Shown: piece by piece, positions 1 to 9,481 of the stretch
How positions within the stretch are numbered: position 1 is the first letter of the stretch
How the letters are laid out: every line of letters begins with the position of its first letter
Source: Flavobacteriales bacterium
GTDB taxonomy: Bacteria; Bacteroidota; Bacteroidia; Flavobacteriales_D; Sanyastnellaceae
Length of the DNA stretch: 41,839 nt
Reading direction: 5' to 3'
NCBI GenBank assembly: GCA_028823145.1
Contig: JAPKCA010000007.1
Coordinates: 1-41,839, forward strand
Position numbers and translations under genes: made by a program
Notes under the pieces: generated by a model
Databases searched by the model: none
Told to the model about the DNA's origin: nothing
Seen by the model: only the letters and a program-made list of their open reading frames with translations

Positions 1-497
1 GTTCACTGCACAGTTACTCCAACCAGTGGGGTAAGTACTCCGGTACATTGGCAGAAACAGCTGAGAACAACATCCGTGAGGATGGGATTGTTGTAGATGG
101 TATGGTTGGCGAATGGATAGAGGACGACCTAGCCACATCTGTTGATGAGTCAGGATGGATATCTTCAGGAGAAGAGAACACAGAGTCCATTGACGCACAG
201 TCACACTACTTTTACAACCAAGGCTACATCATTCACGCAGCTGACCAATACGACGCGAGTTTTGTTAAATTGCGTGAGATGCGGCTTGATTACAACCTTC
301 CCGCAAGCTTAACAAGCGGTTTACCGTTCACCAATATCAGCATCGGTATTTATGGCCGGAACTTGGCTATTCTAATGAAGAATGCGCCGCATATCGATCC
401 AGAGGTGGCCACGTCGGCCTCCAATGTTCAAGGTTTTGAAGGTGGCCAGCTCCCAGCGGAGCGGACCATCGGATTCAATCTGAAATTCAACCTCTGA
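1..497 (+). CDS. SusC/RagA-family TonB-linked outer membrane protein, C-terminal fragment (5' end outside window)
   Basis: Frame is open from the window edge (frame 3). Ends in the typical SusC C-terminus '...NISIGIYGRNLAILMKNAPHIDPEVATSASNVQGFEGGQLPAERTIGFNLKFNL'. Immediately followed by a SusD gene. Confidence 0.92.
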   Translation, partial: SLHSYSNQWGKYSGTLAETAENNIREDGIVVDGMVGEWIEDDLATSVDESGWISSGEENTESIDAQSHYFYNQGYIIHAADQYDASFVKLREMRLDYNLPASLTSGLPFTNISIGIYGRNLAILMKNAPHIDPEVATSASNVQGFEGGQLPAERTIGFNLKFNL

Positions 498-516
498 TTC
501 CCTACCCTAAAAAATT

Positions 517-1986
517 ATGAAAATGAATAAGCAAATTTTCTTCCTGGTGGGCTTGATTGGAGCCCTTGCCTTCACGGGGTGCCGAAAGGACTTCGAGGAG
601 ATCAACACCAATCCCAACGAGCCAACAGCAGTTGCTCCTGGTTTCCTTTTGACCAATGCGCAGAAGTCCATTATGGACCGTGTGTACAATTCATTCTGGG
701 GAAGCCGGCGCGCCATGCAAACGTCACAGTACTGGAGTTCAAACCAATACTCAAACGAGAGCCGGTATCAATACCGTGAAACGACAGCGAATGGCGCTTG
801 GGCATCTTTCTATGCTGGGCCACTTCAGGATCTGCAAACCATCATTGATCTGAATACAGATAGTCCGGATGATTACGCAGGATATGGCGACAATGCGAAT
901 CAAATTGCTGTAGCTCAATTGCTTCAAGCATGGACGTATCAGCATTTGACGGATGCATTCGGGGCTATCCCGATGTCAGAGGCCCTTCAAGGAGGGGATA
1001 ACACAACCCCAACCTACGATTCTCAAGAAGCGGTATACAATAGCCTCTTGTCATCGATTGATGGTGCGTTGAGCGGCATGAACTTAAGTGGAGCGGGTCC
1101 TCAAGGGGATCAGGTCTACGGAGGTGACATGGCGATGTGGGCCAAGTTTGGAAATTCGCTCAAGTTGCGTGTTGCGATGCGCATGGCTGACGCGAGCCCA
1201 GCAACTGCACAAGCCGCTGCAGAGGCAGCATTGGCAAGCGGGACTCTCATTGCTGGCAATGCGGACAACGCTTTGTTCAGCTATTTGTCGGGTGCTCCAA
1301 ACAACAACCCGATCAATGAGGATGCGAAGACGCGGAATGATTTTGCGGCATCGAATACGATGGTCGATTACCTCGCATCATTGAATGACCCACGGATGGG
1401 TGTTTACTATAGCACATCAGTGGCATCTGGTGAGTATGTAGGTGAGGTATATGGACTCGACGAAGCCAATGCGGCTTTGACGCCAGATGACGCAGTGTCT
1501 CAGCGTGGAGCTGCGATTTTAGCTGCTGACCTACCGGGCATCTATTTCGATGCGGCTCAGACCCACTTCTTGGCCGCTGAGGCCGCAGAGCGTGGATGGA
1601 CGAGCATTCTTTCGGCTGAAGAGCACTACAACACGGCGATTTCGTTGAACATGAATTTTTGGGGCATCAGTGACGATGCTGCAATCGCGGCCTACTTGGC
1701 TCAAGACGCTGTGGCCTATGGCACAGCAGAAGGAGCTTGGAACGAAAAAATTGGTCGTCAGAAATGGGTAGCACTTTACATGCAGGGATATGAAGGATGG
1801 GCTGAGTACCGTCGTTTGGATTTCGGTTTGTTGCAACCTTGTGCCGATGGCGCATTGCAAGGTGACGGTAGCGTTCCCGCTCGTTTCGAGTACCCAATTG
1901 ATGAGCAGACATTGAATAATGAAGCATGGGCAAGCGCTCCTGGTGCAGGAAGCTGGAATGATAAATTGTGGTGGGACGTCAATTGA
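517..1986 (+). CDS. SusD/RagB-family nutrient-binding outer membrane lipoprotein (SusD-like_2 type)
   Basis: Signal peptide with lipobox 'ALAFTGCRKDFEEINTNPNEPTAVAPGFLLTNAQ'. Lies directly downstream of the SusC C-terminus. Confidence 0.92.
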   Translation: MKMNKQIFFLVGLIGALAFTGCRKDFEEINTNPNEPTAVAPGFLLTNAQKSIMDRVYNSFWGSRRAMQTSQYWSSNQYSNESRYQYRETTANGAWASFYAGPLQDLQTIIDLNTDSPDDYAGYGDNANQIAVAQLLQAWTYQHLTDAFGAIPMSEALQGGDNTTPTYDSQEAVYNSLLSSIDGALSGMNLSGAGPQGDQVYGGDMAMWAKFGNSLKLRVAMRMADASPATAQAAAEAALASGTLIAGNADNALFSYLSGAPNNNPINEDAKTRNDFAASNTMVDYLASLNDPRMGVYYSTSVASGEYVGEVYGLDEANAALTPDDAVSQRGAAILAADLPGIYFDAAQTHFLAAEAAERGWTSILSAEEHYNTAISLNMNFWGISDDAAIAAYLAQDAVAYGTAEGAWNEKIGRQKWVALYMQGYEGWAEYRRLDFGLLQPCADGALQGDGSVPARFEYPIDEQTLNNEAWASAPGAGSWNDKLWWDVN

Positions 1987-2007
1987 TATCTTACACGAAA
2001 TAAAAGA

Positions 2008-2037
2008 AAGGCCCCGCAGCAATGCGGGGCCTTTTTT
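2008..2037 (+). terminator. Rho-independent terminator of the susCD unit
   Basis: GGCCCCGC-agcaat-GCGGGGCC stem (2010-2031) followed by TTTTTT, 22 nt after the SusD stop. Confidence 0.9.
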
Positions 2038-2111
2038 ATTGGAAAAACAACCAGAATGTCATTCCGAAATCCACCTGGAGTCAAGACCCATGATGGAGGA
2101 AGGAAAACTTA

Positions 2112-2131
2112 GATAAGGGTGGACCCTTATC
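2112..2131 (-). terminator. Candidate terminator hairpin overlapping the stop codon of the cyclase-family gene
   Basis: Perfect inverted repeat GATAAGGGT-gg-ACCCTTATC spanning the minus-strand stop (2127-2129). On the minus strand it is followed by taaGTTTTcct. Confidence 0.55.
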
Positions 2132-2891
2132 GAGCGAGGCAGGGGATGATGATTGGACGGCTGGGCGTGGCGTCCAGTTCAAATGCGGCGGTTTGAAGAT
2201 TCAATATGTGCGCCCCGTCTTCAAGTTGATCGGGCACAAAAATGAACTCCGTAATCGTTGCATGGTGCCTGGGGTTTTCAGGGTATTGCCAAAATGCATG
2301 GTGGGCAGCCAATGCGCCGCCATCGGACTCCCGGTCCACAGATGGCAAATCCAACAGGAGGTGATCCACACCACAGCGCACAAGCCACTGGGCCAATGCG
2401 GCCTCCAAATAGGGCGGATTGGTACTCGACCAATTTCTAGATCGCTTTTCAGGGCCATTGGGTAGCGTTCTGAGCACGAAGGCGGGCGGAAGCTGTTCTG
2501 GGCTCCAAACGGCTGAAATCGCTAGCTGAATGCCCTTGAGCGTCACCACTTGATCTTCTCCGCGTTTTTCAGGAACAACCGAAACAATGAGACAGGGTAA
2601 AATTGCGGGAATGACCTGTTGATTGATGGAGTGAGCCTCGGGCGAAATATGTCCCAAGCATTCGGTGTGGGTTCCATTTCCATGAGGATTGAACTGAACA
2701 TCTCGAAAGTTGACGTCACCGCCCTCAGCTACGGACCCAAGAAATCCGTTGGCACGAACGGGCTCAACCTTCATCGGGCTGACATACCAAGCACTTGCAC
2801 CGCCTGATTCTTGGTAAGCAATGCTCAGGTCAACCTCGGACGCGCCTGAGGCCACAAAGCCTTGGTTTTGAAAGGAAAGAGAAAGAAGCAT
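2127..2891 (-). CDS. Cyclase / kynurenine-formamidase-like family protein
   Basis: Motif 'FNPHGNGTHTECLGHIS', a variant of HxGTHxDxPxH from the cyclase family (PF04199). Start trimmed to ATG at 2891 because the upstream part of the ORF overlaps a terminator and the neighbouring gene. Confidence 0.78.
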   Translation of the reverse strand: MLLSLSFQNQGFVASGASEVDLSIAYQESGGASAWYVSPMKVEPVRANGFLGSVAEGGDVNFRDVQFNPHGNGTHTECLGHISPEAHSINQQVIPAILPCLIVSVVPEKRGEDQVVTLKGIQLAISAVWSPEQLPPAFVLRTLPNGPEKRSRNWSSTNPPYLEAALAQWLVRCGVDHLLLDLPSVDRESDGGALAAHHAFWQYPENPRHHATITEFIFVPDQLEDGAHILNLQTAAFELDATPSRPIIIPCLAR

Positions 2892-2909
2892 GAGGATGGA
2901 TTGGGCATG

Positions 2910-2942
2910 AAAAAAGGCGACCCGTTTCCGAGTCGCCTTTAA
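2910..2942 (-). terminator. Intrinsic terminator of the minus-strand outer-membrane barrel gene
   Basis: On the minus strand: AAAGGCGACtcggaaacggGTCGCCTTTTTT, 3' of the stop at 2960. Confidence 0.82.
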
Positions 2943-2959
2943 AAATACGTTGAGTTCGG

Positions 2960-3817
2960 TTAGTCGAACAAGAAACCAACACGTAAAGCTCCTTGGAACA
3001 TGTTGCCCAAAGTTGTGTTGGAGATGTGGTTTGGCCACGGGTAGTAAACGTCGTCAGGACCGTTTCCGTCAGGCCAGTATTCGTTGTAAATCACACCGTC
3101 TAGAGCACTGAATGGTAACTCACCGACAAATTCACCCATGGTTTCAGAACCAGCGACTTCAGTGGAGAAGGCATTGTTGAAAGCCATATTGAACGCAGTC
3201 AAATCGTTCGTGCTGATCGCATGATTACCAAAAGTAGTCTTAGCAAAACCAAGCCCCGCTTCGAATCCGAGGTAAATACCATCGGAGAAGTAATAGTCGG
3301 CTCCGAATAACAAATTCACTCCAAAAGTGGTCACTCCTTGTGTGTTGGTCAATTCCCAAACAACATATTGGTCTGGTTGACCGGCGTCATTGATGTCATT
3401 GGGGCCCCAAAACTCCTGCGTGTCCTCACGATTGCCCAAAGTAATTGGCACCTCAACAGCGAAGTATGGAGAAAGGTTGTCCATACCATCAAAGTGCAAT
3501 TCATAGCCAGGGGCAATCCCAATGCTTGAATACTTTGTGGTGATGTCCAACTGTGGGCTTACAGGGTCAGCTTCGTTGATTTCGCCGTCTTGGTACCAAG
3601 CATGCATGTCAGTCGAAGAAGCGATCGAGAGAGAGACGCGGAAGGCGCGATTGTCTTCCAAGAAGTTCCGATACTTGATCGTTGAACCGTCGATGGGGCT
3701 ACCAGAGAATGGCGTAAAGCTCACCTCGATGTTGTGCTCATCACCCATTTGCTTTTGGGCCTGAGTGCCCATAGTTACTAGCGCGGTAAGCGCCAGTGTG
3801 AACATGAGTTTCTTCAT
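2960..3817 (-). CDS. Outer membrane beta-barrel-like exported protein
   Basis: Signal peptide 'MKKLMFTLALTALVTMGTQAQ', alternating aromatic/glycine strands and terminal '...GALRVGFLFD' typical of OM barrels. Start trimmed to ATG at 3817. Confidence 0.72.
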   Translation of the reverse strand: MKKLMFTLALTALVTMGTQAQKQMGDEHNIEVSFTPFSGSPIDGSTIKYRNFLEDNRAFRVSLSIASSTDMHAWYQDGEINEADPVSPQLDITTKYSSIGIAPGYELHFDGMDNLSPYFAVEVPITLGNREDTQEFWGPNDINDAGQPDQYVVWELTNTQGVTTFGVNLLFGADYYFSDGIYLGFEAGLGFAKTTFGNHAISTNDLTAFNMAFNNAFSTEVAGSETMGEFVGELPFSALDGVIYNEYWPDGNGPDDVYYPWPNHISNTTLGNMFQGALRVGFLFD

Positions 3818-3901
3818 GATGTTGTGTTGTGTTTCTAGAATTTCGAACGCAAGAAACGCAAAAAATAGGCAACTCCCCCCAATCGGGGCGAACTTTCGCA
3901 C

Positions 3902-5353
3902 ATGAAACCACCTTCTTCGCTTGACAAAACGTCAATTTGGGCTGATTTCTTTCAGCTGAAAGAGTTTGAAAAATCAGGGTTAGAGACCCAAAAAAGACTA
4001 GCGGACTACCTGCGATTCGCTTGGGGAAGAGAATGCGATCACATCTTACCTACGGAATCCCCTGAAGAGCGATTGACCTTGTGGCAGCGGGAAATGGCCG
4101 AGCATCAAGCCAACCCTGAGCCAGGCCTGGTTAGACGCGACCTCATTTCCCGCATTGCGGAACGATCCAATCACTTGCATGATCCCCGGTACGCCGGACA
4201 TCAAGTCGCCGTGCCTTTTCCGGAATTGGCCTGGCTTCAAGCGGCGACGTCCCTGCTCAATAACGGAATGGCCATTGATGAGATGGGTCCGGCGTCTTCA
4301 CCCATGGAGGAAGCGGTCATGCGTTCGATTGCCACCTACATGGGGCTGGGGGAGCACAGCAATGGAATCCTTTGCCATGGAGGCACCCTCGCCAACACGA
4401 CCGCGCTATTGGCGGCGAGGCAGCGGCGATTCAAAGGCAACGCATGGAAAGACGGCACGGATCGGGGTTGTGCGTTGCTGGTGAGCGATCAAGCGCATTA
4501 TTGCGTTGACCGTGCCGCCAAGGTCATGGGCTGGGGTGAAGCCGGGGTCATTCAAGTGCCGACCAACGAATCGCATCAAATGGATGCCAAGGCATTGAAA
4601 ACGTCCTTTGATGATGCCGTGAGCCGTGGATTGGAGGTCATAGCGGTTGTTGGAAGCGCTTGTACCACCTCAACGGGATCGTTTGATGACTTGGACATGA
4701 TTGCAGATTTCGTGGAAACAGAAGGCTTGTGGTTTCATATCGATGGGGCCCACGGTGCGGCTCAAATTTTCTCTGAACTACATCGGGGTGTTTTAAGTGG
4801 CATGGAACGCGCAGATTCCGTTGCTATGGATTTCCATAAAATGCTTGGAATTCCCGCCCTCTGCACGGGCTTGTTTTACCGCAATGGAAAGGACGGATAC
4901 GCGGCATTTTCGCACGACGCGAGCTACCTCTACGAATCAGAAACAGAAGAGGAGTGGTGGAATTTCAGCAAACGGACATTTGAATGCACCAAGCGCATGT
5001 TGAGCGCTGCGGTCTATGGTATCTGGGAAAACCATGGCCCCGCGCTATGGGGTAGTTTGGTAGAGCAACTGATTTCCAACGCCCAAACTTTGGCTGATCT
5101 CGTGGAGCAACGTCCGGGATGGGAGCTTTTTGCTCAACCCAAGTCCAACATCGTTTGTTTTAGGTCGACCCGTTGGGACAATGCGGATTTGCGAAAGGAA
5201 TTGATTAAGCGCGGACCATTTTACATCGTCAAGACGCATTTTTCAGGACAGACATGGTTGCGCTGTACGTTGCAAAACCCACTAACGACGTCAGAAGACC
5301 TGTTAGAATTGCTCGATGTATTGGAAGAAGTTGGCTTGACCCTAAAGGCCTAA
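3902..5353 (+). CDS. Pyridoxal-dependent decarboxylase (group II aromatic/diaminobutyrate-type)
   Basis: 'CHGGTLANTTALLAARQRRF', 'GSACTTSTGSFDDLDMIADF', 'WFHIDGAHGAA' and 'MDFHKMLGIP' (PLP lysine) fit the PF00282 family. Confidence 0.88.
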   Translation: MKPPSSLDKTSIWADFFQLKEFEKSGLETQKRLADYLRFAWGRECDHILPTESPEERLTLWQREMAEHQANPEPGLVRRDLISRIAERSNHLHDPRYAGHQVAVPFPELAWLQAATSLLNNGMAIDEMGPASSPMEEAVMRSIATYMGLGEHSNGILCHGGTLANTTALLAARQRRFKGNAWKDGTDRGCALLVSDQAHYCVDRAAKVMGWGEAGVIQVPTNESHQMDAKALKTSFDDAVSRGLEVIAVVGSACTTSTGSFDDLDMIADFVETEGLWFHIDGAHGAAQIFSELHRGVLSGMERADSVAMDFHKMLGIPALCTGLFYRNGKDGYAAFSHDASYLYESETEEEWWNFSKRTFECTKRMLSAAVYGIWENHGPALWGSLVEQLISNAQTLADLVEQRPGWELFAQPKSNIVCFRSTRWDNADLRKELIKRGPFYIVKTHFSGQTWLRCTLQNPLTTSEDLLELLDVLEEVGLTLKA

Positions 5354-5358
5354 TTGCA

Positions 5359-7209
5359 CTACTCTACCGTCACGCTCTTCGCTAAATTCCTCGGCTGGTC
5401 CACGTTGCAATCGCGCAAAACAGCAATATGATAACTTAGAAGTTGAAGGGGTATGGACGTCAAAAGCGGAGCCAAAGCTTGATCGCATTTGGGGACTTCA
5501 ATGACGTATTCAGCGAGCTTCGCTAAGTCCTTGTTTCCCGCCGTTACAATGGCTACCAAGCGTCCACCGCGGGCTTTGACCTCCTGGATATTGGACACCA
5601 CCTTGTCATAAACCTCATCCATTGTTGCGATGAAGAAAACAGGCATAGCCTCGTCAATCAAAGCGATGGGACCGTGCTTCATCTCAGCAGAAGGATACCC
5701 CTCGGCGTGGATGTAACTGATCTCTTTGAGCTTCAATGCTCCTTCGAGGGCAACAGGGAAGTTGAACCCACGACCGAGATAAAGCGCATTGGTAGAATCT
5801 TTGAACGCGGCTGCGATTTTTTGGATTTTGCCATCCTGTTTGAGCAAGGTTGCCACTTTTTCCGGAATGGAATTCATTTCCACCAATAGCCGACTAAACC
5901 GCTTGTCAGACAAATGACCTTTGCGCTTTCCAACCATCATCGCCATCAAAGTGAGTATGGACACTTGTGCCGTAAAGGCTTTGGTCGATGCGACGCCAAT
6001 CTCGGGTCCAGCATGTGTATACGCGCCGCTATCGGTTTCTCGAGCAATGCTCGAACCAACGACGTTGCAGACACCAAAGACATGTGCTCCATTTTCCTTC
6101 GCAAGCCGGATTGCGGCCAAGGTGTCAGCGGTTTCACCGGACTGGGAAATAGCGATGACAATGTCTGTATTGCGAATAACGGGATTGCGGTACCGGAATT
6201 CCGAAGCATACTCCACTTCGACGGGGATACGCGCAAAATCTTCGAAGAGGTATTCGGCCACGAGTCCGGCATGCCAGCTTGTACCACAAGCAATGATGAG
6301 GATGCGTTCAGTGTCCTTCCATCTGTCCCAATGATCGTCAATGCCCGACATCCGAATTTCTCCGCGCTGCAAGCTCATGCGTCCACGAATGGAATCGCGA
6401 ATGGACCGTGGCTGCTCAAAAATTTCCTTGAGCATGAAATGCTCGTATCCGCCTTTTTCAATCGCTTCGATTTGCAATTCGAGTTCGTGGATTTCAGGGG
6501 CAATCACCACGTTCTGCAAATTCCGGATGACCAATCCTTGGGTGCGATTCATAACGGCCACCTCCTCATCATCCAAGTAAATAACGTTCTGGGTGTACTC
6601 GACAATGGGCGTAGCGTCGGATGCTACGTAATACTCTCCTTCTTCGCCCACACCAATAACGAGGGGGCTCGATTTGCGCGCAGCAATGAGGGTGTTGGGA
6701 TCCTTTTGATCAATCACGACAATGGCATACGCACCTTCTACTTCCCGCAGCGCAACTTGAACGGCTTCACAGGTCGTTAATCCCGAACGCTTTTGGACCT
6801 CTTCGATGAGGTGAATCAGAACCTCTGTATCTGTGTCGCTCAAAAATTTATGGCCGTTGGACTCGAGAGTCTTCCGGATAGATTGATAATTCTCAATGAT
6901 TCCATTGTGAATCATCGCGAGCTCTCCAAGGCGCGCTTGGTGTGGGTGCGCATTGATATCACTAGGTGGCCCATGGGTGGCCCAGCGGGTATGCCCAATG
7001 CCCGCACTCCCCGTCAAACCATGATCCTTGCCGATATAATCCAAGAGATCCGCCACCTTGCCCTTCTTTTTCCCAATACCGAGAGAGCCATCGGAATTTA
7101 AAATTGCGACACCAGCGCTATCGTAACCGCGGTATTCTAACCGCTGCAGTCCCTTGATGAGGATAGGGAAGGCCTCTTTGTCTCCGATATAACCAACGAT
7201 TCCACACAT
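5359..7209 (-). CDS. glmS: Glutamine--fructose-6-phosphate aminotransferase (isomerizing)
   Basis: N-terminal 'MCGIVGYIGDKEAFPILIKGLQRLEYRGYDSAGVA', SIS domains, C-terminal '...QPRNLAKSVTVE'. Confidence 0.98.
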   Translation of the reverse strand: MCGIVGYIGDKEAFPILIKGLQRLEYRGYDSAGVAILNSDGSLGIGKKKGKVADLLDYIGKDHGLTGSAGIGHTRWATHGPPSDINAHPHQARLGELAMIHNGIIENYQSIRKTLESNGHKFLSDTDTEVLIHLIEEVQKRSGLTTCEAVQVALREVEGAYAIVVIDQKDPNTLIAARKSSPLVIGVGEEGEYYVASDATPIVEYTQNVIYLDDEEVAVMNRTQGLVIRNLQNVVIAPEIHELELQIEAIEKGGYEHFMLKEIFEQPRSIRDSIRGRMSLQRGEIRMSGIDDHWDRWKDTERILIIACGTSWHAGLVAEYLFEDFARIPVEVEYASEFRYRNPVIRNTDIVIAISQSGETADTLAAIRLAKENGAHVFGVCNVVGSSIARETDSGAYTHAGPEIGVASTKAFTAQVSILTLMAMMVGKRKGHLSDKRFSRLLVEMNSIPEKVATLLKQDGKIQKIAAAFKDSTNALYLGRGFNFPVALEGALKLKEISYIHAEGYPSAEMKHGPIALIDEAMPVFFIATMDEVYDKVVSNIQEVKARGGRLVAIVTAGNKDLAKLAEYVIEVPKCDQALAPLLTSIPLQLLSYHIAVLRDCNVDQPRNLAKSVTVE

Positions 7210-7238
7210 AGCCTTTAGATTGAATCAAAAATAGCAAA

Positions 7239-8570
7239 TCAATCACTCCAGGTCACCACCAAACGAGTGTAAGGCGCTAGGTCAGCAGTATCCATTGGAT
7301 TGGGTGCTGGCCCTTCGATTACGACCCCTTGGAGTGAAATCCCAGCGCGTGAAGAAACCACATGGAGAAAATCGCTTTCCAACTCTCCGTTGAGCATCCG
7401 CTGCATGGTTTGCGAGATGTTGAATCGGTAGGCCTGCTCTTCCGCGTCGAATGCGCCATTGATGTTCAAGCCAATCGAGTTTTGATCGGGCGTGGCAATA
7501 GGTTGACCCTCTGCATTCTCTGTGAGGATAAAGAGCTGATCAGGAATGGCATAACTCGACGTATTGTGGGCAGCCGTCACAGGGAGCCAGAGTTCTGCTT
7601 TGTGAATTGCACGGCCGGGCCCCACACCGTCATTCCAAGCGGCTAAATGAGGCAATGAGATACGGGTCTTGAGCCCAGCCCCAGAAAACACACCGAGATG
7701 GGCGGAACTGACTTCTTCCATAAAGGATTCCGAAAGGGCCTGAAACTCACCCTGCCATTCATGGGTAAACAAATTGGTTGTAGCACTCAGATTCGTAATT
7801 CTATAGTCGTAATAAAGGGTATCAACGTCGTTGTGGTAATGCAACCGCATGTTGCAGAGACCGCTTATTAAATCGATTCCAACAGTCCCTTCTCCTCCAC
7901 CGTTAGGGTCTACAGCGACATACAACCCTTTGAAATAATCGGTCCACGAGTCGTTGGATGCGTGGACTGTTATACCTGCATCAAGCAATCGTTGACCAAA
8001 AGTTTCATGCAGGTAAACGCGGACTTCCGGAGATACCGTATCATTTCCGAGAAAAAGAGATTGCCTTGGATTGAGCGGGATGGGTTGGAACGCGGGATCC
8101 GCTAAGTCTTCTGGATAATAAGCGAATTGGCGGTTTGAGTAATAGGCGGAATCCAAGCTCAAGGAATCTTCCAATTCAAATACTTGAACGTATTGTGGGC
8201 TTAAAGCGCCGTACGTGTCTCCTGTATAACGCAACGACACATAAATGCTATCAACAACGGGGTTGGAGCCGAAATCAATGTCGGGGGCATTCAATCGAAA
8301 TTGGCTGACAAAGCCAGCGGTGTGATATCCAAATGATGGATGGTACATCCGACCTAAAACCGCTGTGCTCATATTATCGGTGAGCAAACTATCCTCTCGG
8401 ACGGTGCGACAACGCAAGGTCATGGTGTCGGTTTGATTCAAGCCGAGCAAGTCAGCCGAGGCATAACCTATGCCAACTTCAGTGTCTGGTCGGGTACAGC
8501 CGTTGAGGATGGCGAATCCTCCAATACTTGCCATGACTGCCGCGAGTAGGCCAGCGGGGAACTTCAACAT
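7239..8570 (-). CDS. DUF4270-family exported lipoprotein
   Basis: Lipobox 'GGFAILNGCTRPD', 'VGIGYASADLLGLNQTDTMTL...', 'PVVDSIYVSLRYTGDTYG'. Located between glmS and a GT5-like gene, as often in Bacteroidota. Confidence 0.82.
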   Translation of the reverse strand: MLKFPAGLLAAVMASIGGFAILNGCTRPDTEVGIGYASADLLGLNQTDTMTLRCRTVREDSLLTDNMSTAVLGRMYHPSFGYHTAGFVSQFRLNAPDIDFGSNPVVDSIYVSLRYTGDTYGALSPQYVQVFELEDSLSLDSAYYSNRQFAYYPEDLADPAFQPIPLNPRQSLFLGNDTVSPEVRVYLHETFGQRLLDAGITVHASNDSWTDYFKGLYVAVDPNGGGEGTVGIDLISGLCNMRLHYHNDVDTLYYDYRITNLSATTNLFTHEWQGEFQALSESFMEEVSSAHLGVFSGAGLKTRISLPHLAAWNDGVGPGRAIHKAELWLPVTAAHNTSSYAIPDQLFILTENAEGQPIATPDQNSIGLNINGAFDAEEQAYRFNISQTMQRMLNGELESDFLHVVSSRAGISLQGVVIEGPAPNPMDTADLAPYTRLVVTWSD

Positions 8571-8584
8571 GGTGCGAAGTTCAG

Positions 8585-9415
8585 TTATTCCGAGACAGTC
8601 TCAGCCTTTCCCTCAAGAATAGTATCGTAATAATTGTTTATATCTCCGACATACCCCTCCTCTCCGTGGTATGAGAGCTGCGGAACCCCCGTGTTTTTAA
8701 TGGCTTCGAGAATCTCTTCACTCAAGTCTTCTGAGCCAACAATCAATCCATCAGCGTGTTGAATCGCAAGCTCGTTCAATGCATCGAAAGTAGGGTTTTG
8801 AATGCACGCGACACTCTCCGAAGCTATGCCGTCTTGGATCATTTTTTCCGCCATTCGCGAGTCCAAAGACCCTTCAAATCCCTCATCGTAAATACTGCAC
8901 ACCACCTTGCTCTGAGCAAAATAAGGGTCCTGATGAAAAAGTTGTTTCAGGTAAACAGGAAGAATGTTGGTCATCCATCCATTGCAATGAATGATGTCTG
9001 GAGCCCATCCGAGCTTCTTCACGGTCTCCAAAACACCGCGAACGAAGAAAATAGCTCGCTCATCGTTGTCTTCAAACAGCTTGCCGTTGGCTTGATGCAA
9101 AACTGCCTTGCGTTTGAAGTACTCATCGTTGTCGATGAAGTATACTTGCATGCGGGCAGTCGGGATAGAAGCTACTTTGATCACCAACGGATGATCGGTA
9201 TCGTCAACCAACAAGTTCATCCCAGATAACCGGATAACTTCATGCAATTGATGACGACGCTCGTTGATTTTGCCAAACCGAGGGGTAAACACCCGGATTT
9301 CCCTCCCTTTCTCATGCGCTCCTTGCGGTAAATTCCGACTCACTGAGCTCATTTGGGTGGCCGGGAGAAAGGGAACGATGTGTTGAGATATATAGAGGAT
9401 CCTTGCTTTACTCAT
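8585..9415 (-). CDS. Glycogen/starch synthase (GT5) N-terminal-domain-like protein, short form
   Basis: 'MSKARILYISQHIVPFLPATQMSSVSRNLPQGAHEKGREIRVFTPRFGKINERR' and 'APDIIHCNGWMTNILPVYLKQLF' resemble the GT5 N-terminal lobe. Only about 276 aa, with no C-terminal GT-B lobe. Start trimmed to ATG at 9415. Confidence 0.8.
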   Translation of the reverse strand: MSKARILYISQHIVPFLPATQMSSVSRNLPQGAHEKGREIRVFTPRFGKINERRHQLHEVIRLSGMNLLVDDTDHPLVIKVASIPTARMQVYFIDNDEYFKRKAVLHQANGKLFEDNDERAIFFVRGVLETVKKLGWAPDIIHCNGWMTNILPVYLKQLFHQDPYFAQSKVVCSIYDEGFEGSLDSRMAEKMIQDGIASESVACIQNPTFDALNELAIQHADGLIVGSEDLSEEILEAIKNTGVPQLSYHGEEGYVGDINNYYDTILEGKAETVSE

Positions 9416-9450
9416 AATGGCCAGTTGGAAGTGAGACGTTGAGGCTATCA

Positions 9451-9481
9451 CAAATATACGCATTTTTGAGCTCTAAATCAA
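9451..9481 (-). promoter_or_regulatory. Predicted Bacteroidota-type promoter for the GT5-like/DUF4270/glmS unit
   Basis: Minus strand reads TTG-N20-TATATTTG (consensus TTG ... TAnnTTTG). The -7 element ends 36 nt upstream of the ATG at 9415, in the divergent intergenic region with panC. Confidence 0.6.

Noticed and set aside
1531-2022. 163-aa minus-strand ORF over the SusD 3' end
   Set aside because: Overlaps a confident SusD gene and its terminator. No family resemblance.
3856-3869. TATTTTTTG on the minus strand as promoter of the barrel gene
   Set aside because: Spacing within the -7 element is off by one and no properly placed -33 TTG was found.
5914-6780. 288-aa plus-strand ORF antisense to glmS
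   Set aside because: Fully nested opposite the highly conserved glmS gene. Composition is anonymous, with no signal or motif. Typical antisense open frame.
7210-7238. glmS ribozyme/riboswitch upstream of glmS
   Set aside because: Only 29 nt separates glmS from DUF4270, too short for a glmS ribozyme. Promoter is probably upstream of the GT5-like gene.
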